58,298 nucleotides of DNA from an uncultured bacterium (GTDB lineage: Bacteria; Cyanobacteriota; Vampirovibrionia; Gastranaerophilales; Gastranaerophilaceae), in contig URXH01000001.1 of NCBI GenBank assembly GCA_900551675.1, forward strand, positions 1 to 58,298. Reading direction: 5' to 3'. The position numbers and the translations under genes are program-made. Each line of letters begins with the position of its first letter. Within the stretch, counting starts at the first letter, position 1. Of this stretch, positions 44,523 through 53,551 are shown one piece after another. The notes under the pieces are model-generated. The model was not told the origin of the DNA, did no database searches, and saw only the letters and a list, made by a program, of their open reading frames with translations.

Positions 44523-45206
44523 TTACCCTCTCTGCACAAATCTTTTAGTAATCAACTGCGGTCTTGTGATTGCCGAACCTATTACCACACAATGTGCTCC
44601 GATATCAAATGCTTTATCAACTTCTTCAGGCTCCCAGATTCGCCCTTCAAGAACAACAGGAATCTTAACATTATCAACAAGCTGTTTTAATAGTTCAAAA
44701 TCAGGCCCTGATCCGCGGTTTTGTGAAAACTGTGTGTACCCCGAAAGCGTTGTAGAAAGAATATTCGCACCGAGTTTCTCAGCGTTAAGCCCCTCTTCAA
44801 GCGTTGATATATCAGCCATTGAAACTCTGTTGTTAATCCTTACATATTTTATAAGGTCTTCCAGCTTTTCACCGTTCGGTCTTTCTCGCATTGTTCCGTC
44901 AAATGCTATGATATCTGCCCCGGCTTCCACAAGACTTATTACATCTTTCAAAGTAGGAGTGATATAAACAATTTCCTGCCAGTTAGAAGGAATTATATCA
45001 GGCTTTGTAATTCCTATAATTGGAACATCAAAAAGATGCTTGGCATTTTTAACATCTCTCACCCCTGCCACTCTAAGACCGCCTGCTCCGCCTTTTACAA
45101 CAGATTTCATCATTGCGACCATACATTTTTCGAGATACAAAGGTTCAGAAGGCATTGCCTGACAGGATACAACAACTTTATCTTTCAAACGATTAATAAT
45201 ATTCAT
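44523..45206 (-). CDS. nanE: N-acetylmannosamine-6-phosphate 2-epimerase
   Basis: A TIM-barrel enzyme converting ManNAc-6-phosphate to GlcNAc-6-phosphate. Signatures include VVSCQAMPSEPLY, GLRVAGVRDV and IPVVLEGRIWEPEEVDKAF. Its 227 residues are typical. It leads the run nanE, ROK kinase, 72-aa protein and UbiA. The sialate lyase NanA is not in this window, so the source of ManNAc is unknown. Confidence 0.9.
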   Translation of the reverse strand: MNIINRLKDKVVVSCQAMPSEPLYLEKCMVAMMKSVVKGGAGGLRVAGVRDVKNAKHLFDVPIIGITKPDIIPSNWQEIVYITPTLKDVISLVEAGADIIAFDGTMRERPNGEKLEDLIKYVRINNRVSMADISTLEEGLNAEKLGANILSTTLSGYTQFSQNRGSGPDFELLKQLVDNVKIPVVLEGRIWEPEEVDKAFDIGAHCVVIGSAITRPQLITKRFVQRG

Positions 45207-45350
45207 AAATTTATTATATCGTAAAAATTTTATTTGGGTTATAATTTATGTCAATAAGTAAACAGGTAAATAAATTAAAGTCGCTTCGCTCAAAGAATTA
45301 TAATTCTATTGATTAACTTTATTCAATTCGTAAAAAGAAAGGCACAACAA

Positions 45351-46679
45351 ATGAATAAAACAATTGTCAAATATCCGTACCTTACAGAAGATGTAGAAAT
45401 TTATGAAAGAGAAAACGGGCATAAAATTGTACTTGCACATAAAGAAGGAGAACTTGTAAATGTCAGCACATGGGTCAAAACAGGCTCAATAAATGAAGAT
45501 GACAGCAATAACGGTATTTCACATTTTCTCGAGCATTTGATGTTCAAAGGCACACACAAACATAAAGCGGGATATTTTGACAGAACCCTTGAAGCAAAAG
45601 GAGCAATAGTTAACGCTGCGACGTGGAAAGATTACACTTTTTATTATGTAACTTTACCAAAAGGCAAAGGTTGCTGCGATTTAAACCTTGCAATCGAGCT
45701 TCATGCAGATATGATGCTTGATCCTGTTCTGCCTGAAGAAGAGATAGGAGCTCCTTTTGACCTTAATAACCCTGAGGTTAGTGATAAACGCGAACGCCAC
45801 GTTGTTATTGAAGAAATAAGAATGCGCAAGGATCAGAACTGGACAAAGGTCTATAACGCCTGCAATTTCAATATGTATAAAAAACACCCGTACAAACGAG
45901 ACGTTATAGGAACCCCCGAAATTATTTCACACGTTACGCGCGACCAGATTATGGACTACTATAAAACTTTCTACACCCCTGAAAATATGACAACAATCAT
46001 AGTAGGAGATTTTGACAAAGAAAAAATATTGGAAAAAGTCGAAAAAGAATTTGACTTCAAAGGCAGAAAAAATGCACCGAAAAGAATTAACGAAATTGAC
46101 ACACCTGCCGATCATACAATTGTTGTTGAAAATAAGGGGATATCAAATACATCTTACCTTATGATAGGATTTTTGGGTCCGAAAGCAAATCAGCTCAAAG
46201 AAAATATAGAACTTGATATTATAAGTATTATCTTAGGCGAAAGCACAAGTTCAAGACTGTATCAGAACCTGATAGAAAAGCAGAAAGAACCTATTTTTAA
46301 TATGGCAAATGCTGAACATTACCAGTTTAAAGACGGAAATAACTTCTTTGTACAGGCAAACTTCAAACCCGAAAAACGCGATATTGCAATAGAACTTGTG
46401 AAAAAAGAAATCCAAAATCTTCTGAGCAGCAGAATAACAGAAGATGAACTCGAAAAAGCAAAGAAAAAAATAAAATCACGTTTTGCATATTCTGCGGAAA
46501 CTGTCTCGGAAATCGGCGAAACTATCGGGTATTATATGACAGTCTGTGAAGATTTGAAACTTATCGAAAATTACCTGACAGATGTTGAAGATATAACCGT
46601 AGACGACCTTGAAAATACAATAAGAAAATATCTAAATCTTAATAACGCCGTTATCTCAATATTAGAACCGGAAAAATAA
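45351..46679 (+). CDS. M16-family zinc metallopeptidase
   Basis: 442 residues with the inverted zinc motif HFLEH and downstream glutamate in VVIEEIRMRKDQ. It has the two-domain M16 layout of processing-peptidase-like proteins (mitochondrial MPP/PqqF relatives). No signal peptide is seen, so it may act in the cytoplasm. ATG 45351 is preferred because AAAGAAAGG precedes it. Confidence 0.9.
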   Translation: MNKTIVKYPYLTEDVEIYERENGHKIVLAHKEGELVNVSTWVKTGSINEDDSNNGISHFLEHLMFKGTHKHKAGYFDRTLEAKGAIVNAATWKDYTFYYVTLPKGKGCCDLNLAIELHADMMLDPVLPEEEIGAPFDLNNPEVSDKRERHVVIEEIRMRKDQNWTKVYNACNFNMYKKHPYKRDVIGTPEIISHVTRDQIMDYYKTFYTPENMTTIIVGDFDKEKILEKVEKEFDFKGRKNAPKRINEIDTPADHTIVVENKGISNTSYLMIGFLGPKANQLKENIELDIISIILGESTSSRLYQNLIEKQKEPIFNMANAEHYQFKDGNNFFVQANFKPEKRDIAIELVKKEIQNLLSSRITEDELEKAKKKIKSRFAYSAETVSEIGETIGYYMTVCEDLKLIENYLTDVEDITVDDLENTIRKYLNLNNAVISILEPEK

Positions 46680-46680
46680 A

Positions 46681-46914
46681 TTAATATTTACGTTTCGGCA
46701 ACAGCTCAGAATATTTGGCGCATAATACGCAGTTATATTCTTCTAAGTGTTCCTGTAAAATTTCCATTTTATCAGCAATAATCTCAGCATACTGATAAAT
46801 ATGATATGTTTCATCGTTATTTTCTATGGCGTCCTTCAATACTTTAAAAAGGATTTGGATTTCTGATAACTCATCCCCTAAATCCAACATTAGATTAAAT
46901 ATATCTTTTTGCAT
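46681..46914 (-). CDS. Small hypothetical protein (77 aa)
   Basis: A helical acidic protein (DIFNLMLDLGDELSEIQILF) with a CVLC pair near the C-terminus. Divergent from the HTH gene at 47011. No family recognised. Confidence 0.6.
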   Translation of the reverse strand: MQKDIFNLMLDLGDELSEIQILFKVLKDAIENNDETYHIYQYAEIIADKMEILQEHLEEYNCVLCAKYSELLPKRKY

Positions 46915-46975
46915 TTTAGCCTACTTTCTTCTTTATCAAATAGATTATTATAAATTATAAGTCGATAATAATCCA

Positions 46976-47003
46976 TTGTAATAAAAAAGTCAATATCTAT
47001 AAT
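46976..47003 (+). promoter_or_regulatory. Promoter of the HTH-udg pair, apparently leaderless
   Basis: TTGTAA, 16 bases, consensus TATAAT. The ATG at 47011 begins eight positions after the box and no ribosome site is present. Confidence 0.6.
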
Positions 47004-47010
47004 AAATAAG

Positions 47011-47241
47011 ATGAGAGATAGCAGATTACAAATACTTGGAAACAATATCAGGGCAGAAAGGATGAGAAAACGATTATCTCAAGAAAGTCTTTCTGAAATA
47101 GTCGATATTAGCAAAGATTCTTTATTGAAAATTGAAAATGGACGTCAAACTCCATCTGCCTTTATCGTCTTTGACATCGCAAACGCTCTTGAAATTCCGA
47201 TTGAGGATTTGTTCAAAAATGTTCCTCAGCAAAAGGGTTAA
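47011..47241 (+). CDS. XRE-family HTH regulator (76 aa)
   Basis: A Cro/CI-type helix-turn-helix: GNNIRAERMRKRLSQESLSE, recognition helix VDISKDSLLKIENGRQ, then PSAFIVFDIANALEIPIEDLF. A single domain without effector. It is one base from the start of the uracil-DNA glycosylase frame, so it may regulate its own small operon. Confidence 0.88.
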   Translation: MRDSRLQILGNNIRAERMRKRLSQESLSEIVDISKDSLLKIENGRQTPSAFIVFDIANALEIPIEDLFKNVPQQKG

Positions 47242-47242
47242 T

Positions 47243-47840
47243 ATGCAGGAAGCAACAACAACTGAAATAGAACAGCTTGAAAAAGTCAGGGGGAAATGTC
47301 TTTCCTGTCAAAAATGTCCGCTTTGCAGAACAAGGACAAATATTGTTTTCCGGAGGAATTCCAAATCACAAGCTTATGCTTATCGGAGAGGCCCCAGGAT
47401 ACTATGAAGATCAAAAAGGCGAACCATTTGTCGGCAAAGCAGGCCAGCTGCTGGATAAAATTTTTGCATCGGTTGGATTATCAAGGCAAAAAGATGTTTA
47501 TATATGCAATACACTAAAATGCCGTCCGCCTGACAACCGCGACCCGCTGCCTGATGAAAAAGAAGCTTGCAGAGAGTATCTTGATGCACAGATAGAAATT
47601 TTAAAACCGCGGATAATTCTTCTTTGCGGACGTGTCGCCGTAAATTCACTCCTTAATACAACGCAGGGGATTACAAAATTAAGGGGCAAATGGTTTGAAG
47701 GGCCTTATATGTCTAAAATGATGCCGATTTTTCACCCTTCATATCTTTTAAGAAATGATTCGCGCGAAAAAGGAAGCCCTAAATGGCTTATGTGGCAGGA
47801 TATTAAAGAAATAAAACGTGTATATTCACAAATGGATTAA
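47243..47840 (+). pseudogene. Type 4 uracil-DNA glycosylase, frameshifted near the N-terminus
   Basis: Removes uracil from DNA; iron-sulfur enzyme. The N-terminal part from ATG 47243 includes the cysteine motif CLSCQKCPLCRTRTNIVF. The catalytic rest lies in the next frame, starting SGGIPNHKLMLIGEAPG and including the HPSYLLR motif. The shift falls in a short T run (47346-47349): either one base too many or two too few. As written, a full iron-sulfur protein is not made. An internal ATG (47277) would omit the first cysteines. It could be decay, a sequencing error or slippage. Confidence 0.8.
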
Positions 47841-47845
47841 ATCTA

Positions 47846-48472
47846 TTATTTATATACATCCTGAATATTTTTAATGCCGCCTTTTTCCACAGGCAGACAA
47901 TAAGTTACATTAGGATGAAAATAGTAATTCCCGCGGGAATTCCGCATTATAACAAGGCTGAAAAGATCATACCCGCTTTTATTAGGTCTTAAAAATCCGT
48001 TGCTGTCAACAGCAAACATAGGCTTTGGCGTATTCGCGGGCATATTAAATACAACAAGACTTGTTTTATCATTCATAACAAATGCCTGATCGTACCTGCT
48101 CATCATGTTTTCAGAAAATCCTGCGCACTGCAAAGCTTTAGGATATCTTTTGTAAACAGGGATACAACCGTTTTCCACTGCATTGTTTTTACAATATTTT
48201 GCAACTTTTAAATTAGTCGTGAAATCTTTATAAAATCTATCGCACCCTGAAAAATCACTCTTAACGCCTTTTTCAGAGCTGTAATAACAACCGGTATCTC
48301 CCCCAGACTCATAAACTGTAGCAAGAAGTGCCTGTGAATATAACGAGTATAATTTTTTAAATGACGTAACTGCAGACTTATCAATTAGTTTACATGTATA
48401 ATAGCCCGCTCCGTAGAGCAAAACAACCAAATATACACCTGTCATAACTAAAAGCCGCTTTTTATCAGCCAT
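47846..48472 (-). CDS. Minor pilin-like protein without FTLAE motif (208 aa)
   Basis: An N-terminal hydrophobic helix (MADKKRLLVMTGVYLVVLLYGAG) replaces the usual prepilin leader, but the mature part keeps the pilin hallmark DSNGFLRPNKSGYDLF seen in the pilins at 22060, 38083 and 53552. There are several cysteines (CYYSS, CDRF, CKNN, CIPV). It sits seven bases after the ilvB frame in opposite reading sense to udg. Probably a pseudopilin or degenerated pilin that cannot be cut by the usual peptidase. Confidence 0.7.
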   Translation of the reverse strand: MADKKRLLVMTGVYLVVLLYGAGYYTCKLIDKSAVTSFKKLYSLYSQALLATVYESGGDTGCYYSSEKGVKSDFSGCDRFYKDFTTNLKVAKYCKNNAVENGCIPVYKRYPKALQCAGFSENMMSRYDQAFVMNDKTSLVVFNMPANTPKPMFAVDSNGFLRPNKSGYDLFSLVIMRNSRGNYYFHPNVTYCLPVEKGGIKNIQDVYK

Positions 48473-48478
48473 AATCTG

Positions 48479-50110
48479 CTACAATAACTCCTCAGGTTCA
48501 ATTGCAAAGTCTATAATAAAAGGTTCATTAACAGATAAAGCCTTTAATACAGAAGCTTTCACATCTTCAAGGTTTTCAATATGCATAGCCTTTATACCAT
48601 AACTTTCTGCAAGTTTTACAAAATCAGGATTGGAAATTTGCGTTGAATAATATCTTTTATCACATATTTTTTCCTGAAACTGCCTTACCATACCAAGATA
48701 CCCGTTATTTAAAATAAAAATTTTTACCGGTAAATTGTAATCTTTGCAAACTGCAAGCTCTTCTAAATTCATCTGAAATGAGCCATCACCTGCGATACAA
48801 ATTACAGGTTCATTATTTAATGCAATACTTGCACCAATTCCTGCAGGCATACCGAATCCCATAGTACCGAGTCCGCCGGAAGTTATAAATTTACGCGGAG
48901 AATTAAATTTTAAATATCTTGCAGCCCACACCTGATGCTGGCCGACTTCTGTTGTTACAGTGATATTTTTATCCTTGATACAACAGGCAATTTCCTGCAT
49001 TAGCTCATAAGAGTGCATCTTAGCAGATCTTTTTAGAGGTTTTAAATCATCCTTTTTAAAGTCCATAACCGCTGTCAGCCACTCAGAATTGTCTGCGATT
49101 TTAAAATTATTCAATCGCGCTATCATTTTTTTGAGAACTTCTCCTGCATCACCTGTAATACCGATTGATGCAGGAATAATTCTTGAAATTTCGCTCCCGT
49201 TAATATCCAGATGAATAAGTTTTTTACCAAGCTCATTATCTTTAAAACAGCATCTTATTCTATCGTTAAATCTTGTACCTACAGCAAAAATTAAATCAGC
49301 TTCTTTTACAGCTCTGTTAGCTGCAGGGTGTCCGAATATTCCAATCATACCGAGATAATTTTCATCATCTTGCGGATAAGTTCCAAGTCCCATCATTGTA
49401 GAAACTACAGGAATATTCAAAATTCGTGCAAATTTCGTAATTTCTCGAGAAGCATCAGCCTGAACAACCCCTCCGCCGGAAATAAGCAAAGGACGTTTAG
49501 CTCGAATAATACTTTCAAGAGCTTTTTCAATAACATTTTCCGCTGGAACAGGTTTTGAAATTCTTATTGAAACATTCTCTTCAAATTCAGCTTTCTGCGA
49601 AAAAACATCTTTTGTAATATCAACAAGCACAGGCCCCTGCCTGCCTGACATAGCGGTGCTGTAAGCTTCAACCAGCGTTTTTTCCAAATCATTAACATCT
49701 TTTACCTGAAAATTTTTCTTGGTGCATGATTTTGTAATATTAATAATATCAACTTCTTGAAACGCATCCTGATGAAGAAGCTCTGATGCAACCTGTCCTG
49801 TAATTACAACAAGAGGATATCCGTCAAGATAAGCGTTTGCAAGTCCTGTTACCGTATTTGTAGCCCCGGGGCCTGACGTAACTATTACTGTACCGCATTT
49901 GCCGCAGCTTCTGGCATAACCTTCGGCCGCATGAACCGCAGCCTGTTCATGACGGGTAAGATAATGCTTTATACATTTTTGCCTGCTCAATTCATCATAA
50001 ATACCTAAAACAATTCCGCCGGGATAGCCGAAAATTGTATCAACATCAAGTCTTTTTAACGTCTCAACTACAATCTGCGCTCCTGTTAAAGTTTTAGTTA
50101 ATGTATGCAT
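48479..50110 (-). CDS. ilvB: Acetolactate synthase large subunit
   Basis: First common step of branched-chain amino acid synthesis. TPP enzyme with the catalytic glutamate in TRHEQAAVHAAEGYAR, FAD-type middle domain, and the TPP motif GDGSFQMNLEELA ending LNNGYLGMVRQ. ATG 50110 is chosen for its GGGG site and because the family starts there; about 543 residues. No small subunit gene is seen in the window. Confidence 0.93.
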   Translation of the reverse strand: MHTLTKTLTGAQIVVETLKRLDVDTIFGYPGGIVLGIYDELSRQKCIKHYLTRHEQAAVHAAEGYARSCGKCGTVIVTSGPGATNTVTGLANAYLDGYPLVVITGQVASELLHQDAFQEVDIINITKSCTKKNFQVKDVNDLEKTLVEAYSTAMSGRQGPVLVDITKDVFSQKAEFEENVSIRISKPVPAENVIEKALESIIRAKRPLLISGGGVVQADASREITKFARILNIPVVSTMMGLGTYPQDDENYLGMIGIFGHPAANRAVKEADLIFAVGTRFNDRIRCCFKDNELGKKLIHLDINGSEISRIIPASIGITGDAGEVLKKMIARLNNFKIADNSEWLTAVMDFKKDDLKPLKRSAKMHSYELMQEIACCIKDKNITVTTEVGQHQVWAARYLKFNSPRKFITSGGLGTMGFGMPAGIGASIALNNEPVICIAGDGSFQMNLEELAVCKDYNLPVKIFILNNGYLGMVRQFQEKICDKRYYSTQISNPDFVKLAESYGIKAMHIENLEDVKASVLKALSVNEPFIIDFAIEPEELL

Positions 50111-50163
50111 AAAAAACACCCCGTTTTTATACAAAAATTTTATCACAGAGATTTCTGGAATGC

Positions 50164-50193
50164 AAAAAAGCCGTCTTATTTGTAAGACGGCTT
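50164..50193 (-). terminator. Terminator of the coiled-coil pair
   Basis: AGCCGTCTTA / TAAGACGGCT hairpin with TTTTTT on the minus strand. Confidence 0.88.
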
Positions 50194-50200
50194 TCACTTT

Positions 50201-50524
50201 TTAATCAAATGTAAATAATTCTTTCAGCAGATTTCTCTTTTTCTCAACTTTTTTCTGCTGTTCTTGAGCTTTTTTCTGTCTTTCAAGCTGTTTTTGTTTT
50301 GCTTTTGCACGTTTTTGAGCGAGCTTTTGTTCTCTCTTTTTCTTTTTTTCTGCAAGTTTTTGCTGTTTAGCCTGCTGTTTTTGATAAGCAGATTGTTCTT
50401 TTTGAGCAACCGAACCAGTTAAGTTGTCAAGCCATCTTGAAATCGGTCCCTGGGCTTCTGCTGCGTAAACAGAAGACATAGACATAACGGCAACTGCCAA
50501 TAATACTGTTAATTTCTTTTTCAT
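50201..50524 (-). CDS. Secreted lysine/glutamine-rich coiled-coil protein A
   Basis: 107 residues. The signal peptide MKKKLTVLLAVAVMSMSSVYA is followed by a short PISRWLDNLTGS segment and a highly charged coiled coil of K/Q/R/E. It is a tandem paralogue of the gene just upstream. No enzyme motif. Likely periplasmic or envelope-spanning. Confidence 0.75.
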   Translation of the reverse strand: MKKKLTVLLAVAVMSMSSVYAAEAQGPISRWLDNLTGSVAQKEQSAYQKQQAKQQKLAEKKKKREQKLAQKRAKAKQKQLERQKKAQEQQKKVEKKRNLLKELFTFD

Positions 50525-50535
50525 ATAAATTCTCC

Positions 50536-50898
50536 TTATTCAGAAATCAATTGATTCCACAATTCTCTTTTTTGTTCTAATTTTTGCTTTCTTGCATTTG
50601 CAGCATCTTCACGCGCTTTTTGGTTTGCTTCTATTTTCTTTTGCAGTTCTTCTTTCTGTTTAGCACGTGCCTGTTCTCTGGCTTCTATCTGCTTTTGAAA
50701 CTCTTCTTTTTGTTTTGCTCTTGCTTCTTCTCTTGCCTGTTGCTGCTGCTGCAATTCTTTTTCGGTGTCAACAAGTTTTTGAGTATGTTTTTGAATAAAT
50801 CTTTCGGTATAAGTTGTGGGCTGAGAATCAGCGGCATAACTGATTACCGCAGTGCCCATAACCAGTACTAACGATGCAACTAATAATTTTTTTGACAT
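50536..50898 (-). CDS. Secreted coiled-coil protein B with tandem repeats
   Basis: 120 residues. The signal peptide (MSKKLLVASLVLVMGTAVISYAA) precedes a coiled coil built from two nearly identical units (EARAKQKEEFQKQIEA; QARAKQKEELQKKIEA), ending ELWNQLISE. It is 11 bases upstream of protein A and shares its design. The repeat could change length by recombination. Confidence 0.75.
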   Translation of the reverse strand: MSKKLLVASLVLVMGTAVISYAADSQPTTYTERFIQKHTQKLVDTEKELQQQQQAREEARAKQKEEFQKQIEAREQARAKQKEELQKKIEANQKAREDAANARKQKLEQKRELWNQLISE

Positions 50899-50932
50899 AA
50901 TAAACTCTCCTTTTTGTTACTAAAGTATTATA

Positions 50933-51637
50933 CTAAATTAAATCATACATCGCAACTATTTTATTAATACCTTGCTGTGCAATGTTAAAAATCTTAACCA
51001 TTTCTGACTGTTCATAAGGCTCACCTTCAGCTGTGGTTTGGAATTCTATAATTTTTCCGCTACTTGTCAATACAACGTTGCTGTCAACCTGCGCATGAGA
51101 ATCTTCATTATAATCAAGATCAAGTCTGACTTCCCCGTCGACAATTCCTGCGGAAATTGCTCCGACAGGCTCAATAATTGGATTTTCTTTTATAGTACCG
51201 TTTGCAAGAAGTTTATCGACTGCTATTTTTAAAGCTAGAAAACCTCCGCAAATACTTGCAGTTCTTGTCCCTCCGTCTGCTTGAATTACATCGGCATCAA
51301 TTGTTATTGTTAAATCTGAAATTTTTTCTAGATCAACACAGGCTCTGAGACTTCTGCCGATAAGCCGTTGAATTTCCTGAGTTCTACCGGAAATTTTTGT
51401 TCTTTCTCTCTGGCATCTCGTATTCGGTGCGGAAGGCAAAAGAGAATACTCCGCCGTAATCCAGCCTCTTTTGTCTTCTTTATCCATCCATTTCGGTTTA
51501 CCTTCTTCAACGGATGCCGTTGTTATAACTTTTGTATCGCCAAATTCCACAAGTACCGAACCTAACGCATGTTTTGTATAATCTTTTATAAATCTTATTT
51601 CCCGCGTTTCGTTATTTGCCCTGCCTTCTCGTTTCAT
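50933..51637 (-). CDS. rph: Ribonuclease PH
   Basis: 3'-5' phosphorolytic exoribonuclease finishing tRNA 3' ends. Begins MKREGRANNETREIRF, with TEYSLLPSAPNTRC and the ADVIQADGGTRTASICGG block. ATG 51637 is preferred because the upstream ATG at 51646 abuts the ribosome site AAAGG. About 234 residues, normal. Confidence 0.95.
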   Translation of the reverse strand: MKREGRANNETREIRFIKDYTKHALGSVLVEFGDTKVITTASVEEGKPKWMDKEDKRGWITAEYSLLPSAPNTRCQRERTKISGRTQEIQRLIGRSLRACVDLEKISDLTITIDADVIQADGGTRTASICGGFLALKIAVDKLLANGTIKENPIIEPVGAISAGIVDGEVRLDLDYNEDSHAQVDSNVVLTSSGKIIEFQTTAEGEPYEQSEMVKIFNIAQQGINKIVAMYDLI

Positions 51638-51657
51638 AATAATCATCCTTTCAGCCT

Positions 51658-51882
51658 TTATTTTTTAGTCTCGTAATCCCACATATAAATCTGACCGCAG
51701 TATTTGCACACCGCATGATCATTCATAAACTGCAAATCAGGAATAAATTTGTATCCGTCAACGGTTATTTCGATATCACCGTCTTTGTTATATTCCTGCA
51801 AAAATTTCTTTTCGCCCCTGTAATCAGGTGAAAACATCAATTCAAACTTATCTATAGATTTACAATTTTTGCAAATAAACAT
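51658..51882 (-). CDS. Small zinc-ribbon protein (74 aa)
   Basis: Two CxxC pairs (CKNC near the N-terminus and CKYC near the C-terminus) could bind one zinc. The middle is short and beta-rich. Three bases downstream of the 51886 membrane protein gene, so co-transcribed. Function unknown. Confidence 0.7.
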   Translation of the reverse strand: MFICKNCKSIDKFELMFSPDYRGEKKFLQEYNKDGDIEITVDGYKFIPDLQFMNDHAVCKYCGQIYMWDYETKK

Positions 51883-51885
51883 GAT

Positions 51886-52878
51886 TTAATACTCGTCATC
51901 TTCAAGTCTTGCGCGTCTGATAATTTCAGGATCTATTCCGCGTTTTTCTATTTTGAAAGTTTTTGCCGTAACTTTTTTAGAGGCTTTCTTTTTAGGTCTT
52001 CTCTCCTCATAATCTTCACTGTCAGATGCCAGATTGTTATACCAGAGAGTCCAGCAGATACTTCTTAGCGGAAGCGTAAAACCAACAACAATAAAAAATA
52101 TTATCTGGTTTACCACTTCTTTGCCGATAACAATAGGAGTAATTCCAAATCTTTCAAAATGTTCTACAGGGAGGGAATAAGCCCAGCTTTCAAATACTTT
52201 GGCAAGTTTAGCAGTCAAATTCAAAGCATCAAATATTACGCTTAATCCTGATGTTAAAAGATAATAAGTAAAAACAACCAGCAGTATCATTAAAAGAAAT
52301 GTTCTTGCAAATCTTCCTTTTACAAGCTGCAAACTTCTCCTGAAATAACCTACAGGTGATAAGCCGTTTTCAAATGTAAATACCTGAAAAATCAATATAA
52401 AATAAATAAAAAATATAAAACCTATTATCCAGAATAGAGGAATAAGAGATACTAAAGTGAAAACGCTAAATAAAAGCCACAGTGCAATATATGAAAAAAC
52501 CTTTTTCGAAACAACAGAATTATGAGCTCTGAAATCATATACCCTGCCGGTATTCAAATATCCGTCAGTCATAGAATTCAAAGCGCCATAAGAGACAAGA
52601 TAATCCCAGAATGCCCTTGCCCATATCAAAAGCCCGGGTATAACAGAAAGAATTATACAAATAAGCATTGTTGAAATATCATTCATTGCAGGATATTTTA
52701 CAATCAAATTCTGGAAATTTTGTGTATACCAGTAAGTAATCCCGAAAATCATGAACAACCCCAGCAACTGCCCTAAAACAGGAAATGCCATATACAAGAA
52801 AAATTTATGAATATTCAATGCATAAATTTTTATACCTTCAAAAAATAGAACCCAGACGCTTTTATCTTCTTTTGCCAT
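51886..52878 (-). CDS. Multi-span membrane protein, unknown function (330 aa)
   Basis: About six membrane segments (for example LYMAFPVLGQLLGLFMIFGI, VFSYIALWLLFSVFTLVSLI) and a basic cytoplasmic tail KKKASKKVTAKTFKIEKRG. Glycerophosphodiesterase-membrane-domain proteins look similar, but I could not confirm that. Divergent from the PHP gene. Confidence 0.75.
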   Translation of the reverse strand: MAKEDKSVWVLFFEGIKIYALNIHKFFLYMAFPVLGQLLGLFMIFGITYWYTQNFQNLIVKYPAMNDISTMLICIILSVIPGLLIWARAFWDYLVSYGALNSMTDGYLNTGRVYDFRAHNSVVSKKVFSYIALWLLFSVFTLVSLIPLFWIIGFIFFIYFILIFQVFTFENGLSPVGYFRRSLQLVKGRFARTFLLMILLVVFTYYLLTSGLSVIFDALNLTAKLAKVFESWAYSLPVEHFERFGITPIVIGKEVVNQIIFFIVVGFTLPLRSICWTLWYNNLASDSEDYEERRPKKKASKKVTAKTFKIEKRGIDPEIIRRARLEDDEY

Positions 52879-52931
52879 ATCTCTCCTGTTTTAAAATCTC
52901 ATATTTATTGTATAATAATTTTATTACAAAT

Positions 52932-53549
52932 ATGCAAAAATTTACAAAAGAAGATTTTTTAAACAATAAAGTTAATTTACATTTACACACCAAATTTTCT
53001 GACGGCGAAGGGGATGCTCAGGATCTTGTGAGCCAGGCTGTTGAGAAAGGTTACAAAAAAATAGCCTTCTGTGATCACAACACTTTAGAAGCTTATCACA
53101 AAACAGACATTTTAAAGTACGATATAGTCTTGCCTGCCGTTGAATTTGATGTCTGGTGCGGTTATGTTTTTATGCATCTGCTCGGTTACGGGATTGATGT
53201 TAATAACAAAGAACTTTTATCTTTCTGCGCTAAAAATAAGAAAGAAACAGAACTTGATATAGTGAGAATTTTGGCAAAACGCGATATTAAAAAGCTGATA
53301 AAGGCAATACATAATGCAGGCGGAATTGCAGTGCTTGCCCACCCAGCCTGCTGCTGGGCTGTTAATTTAGAAGAATTTATAAAAAAATTAATTTCATACG
53401 GTCTTGACGGGCTTGAAGTTTATTACCCCTACAAACGCCACAGAGGAATAATAAAATTCCATAAAGCATCAACAGTTGAAAAAATTGCTGATAAATATAA
53501 CCTTATAAAAACCGGCGGAACAGACTTGCACGGCACTTATTTAGATTAA
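52932..53549 (+). CDS. PHP-domain metal-dependent phosphoesterase
   Basis: About 205 residues. Metal-binding motifs HLHTKFSDGEGDAQDLV, FCDHNTLEAY, LAHPA, and the final GGTDLHG are the PHP family set (TrpH/YciV-like nucleases or phosphatases). It is shorter than the usual 270-280, apparently lacking an insertion in the middle. ATG 52932 begins at the family start. Confidence 0.85.
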   Translation: MQKFTKEDFLNNKVNLHLHTKFSDGEGDAQDLVSQAVEKGYKKIAFCDHNTLEAYHKTDILKYDIVLPAVEFDVWCGYVFMHLLGYGIDVNNKELLSFCAKNKKETELDIVRILAKRDIKKLIKAIHNAGGIAVLAHPACCWAVNLEEFIKKLISYGLDGLEVYYPYKRHRGIIKFHKASTVEKIADKYNLIKTGGTDLHGTYLD

Positions 53550-53551
53550 AT

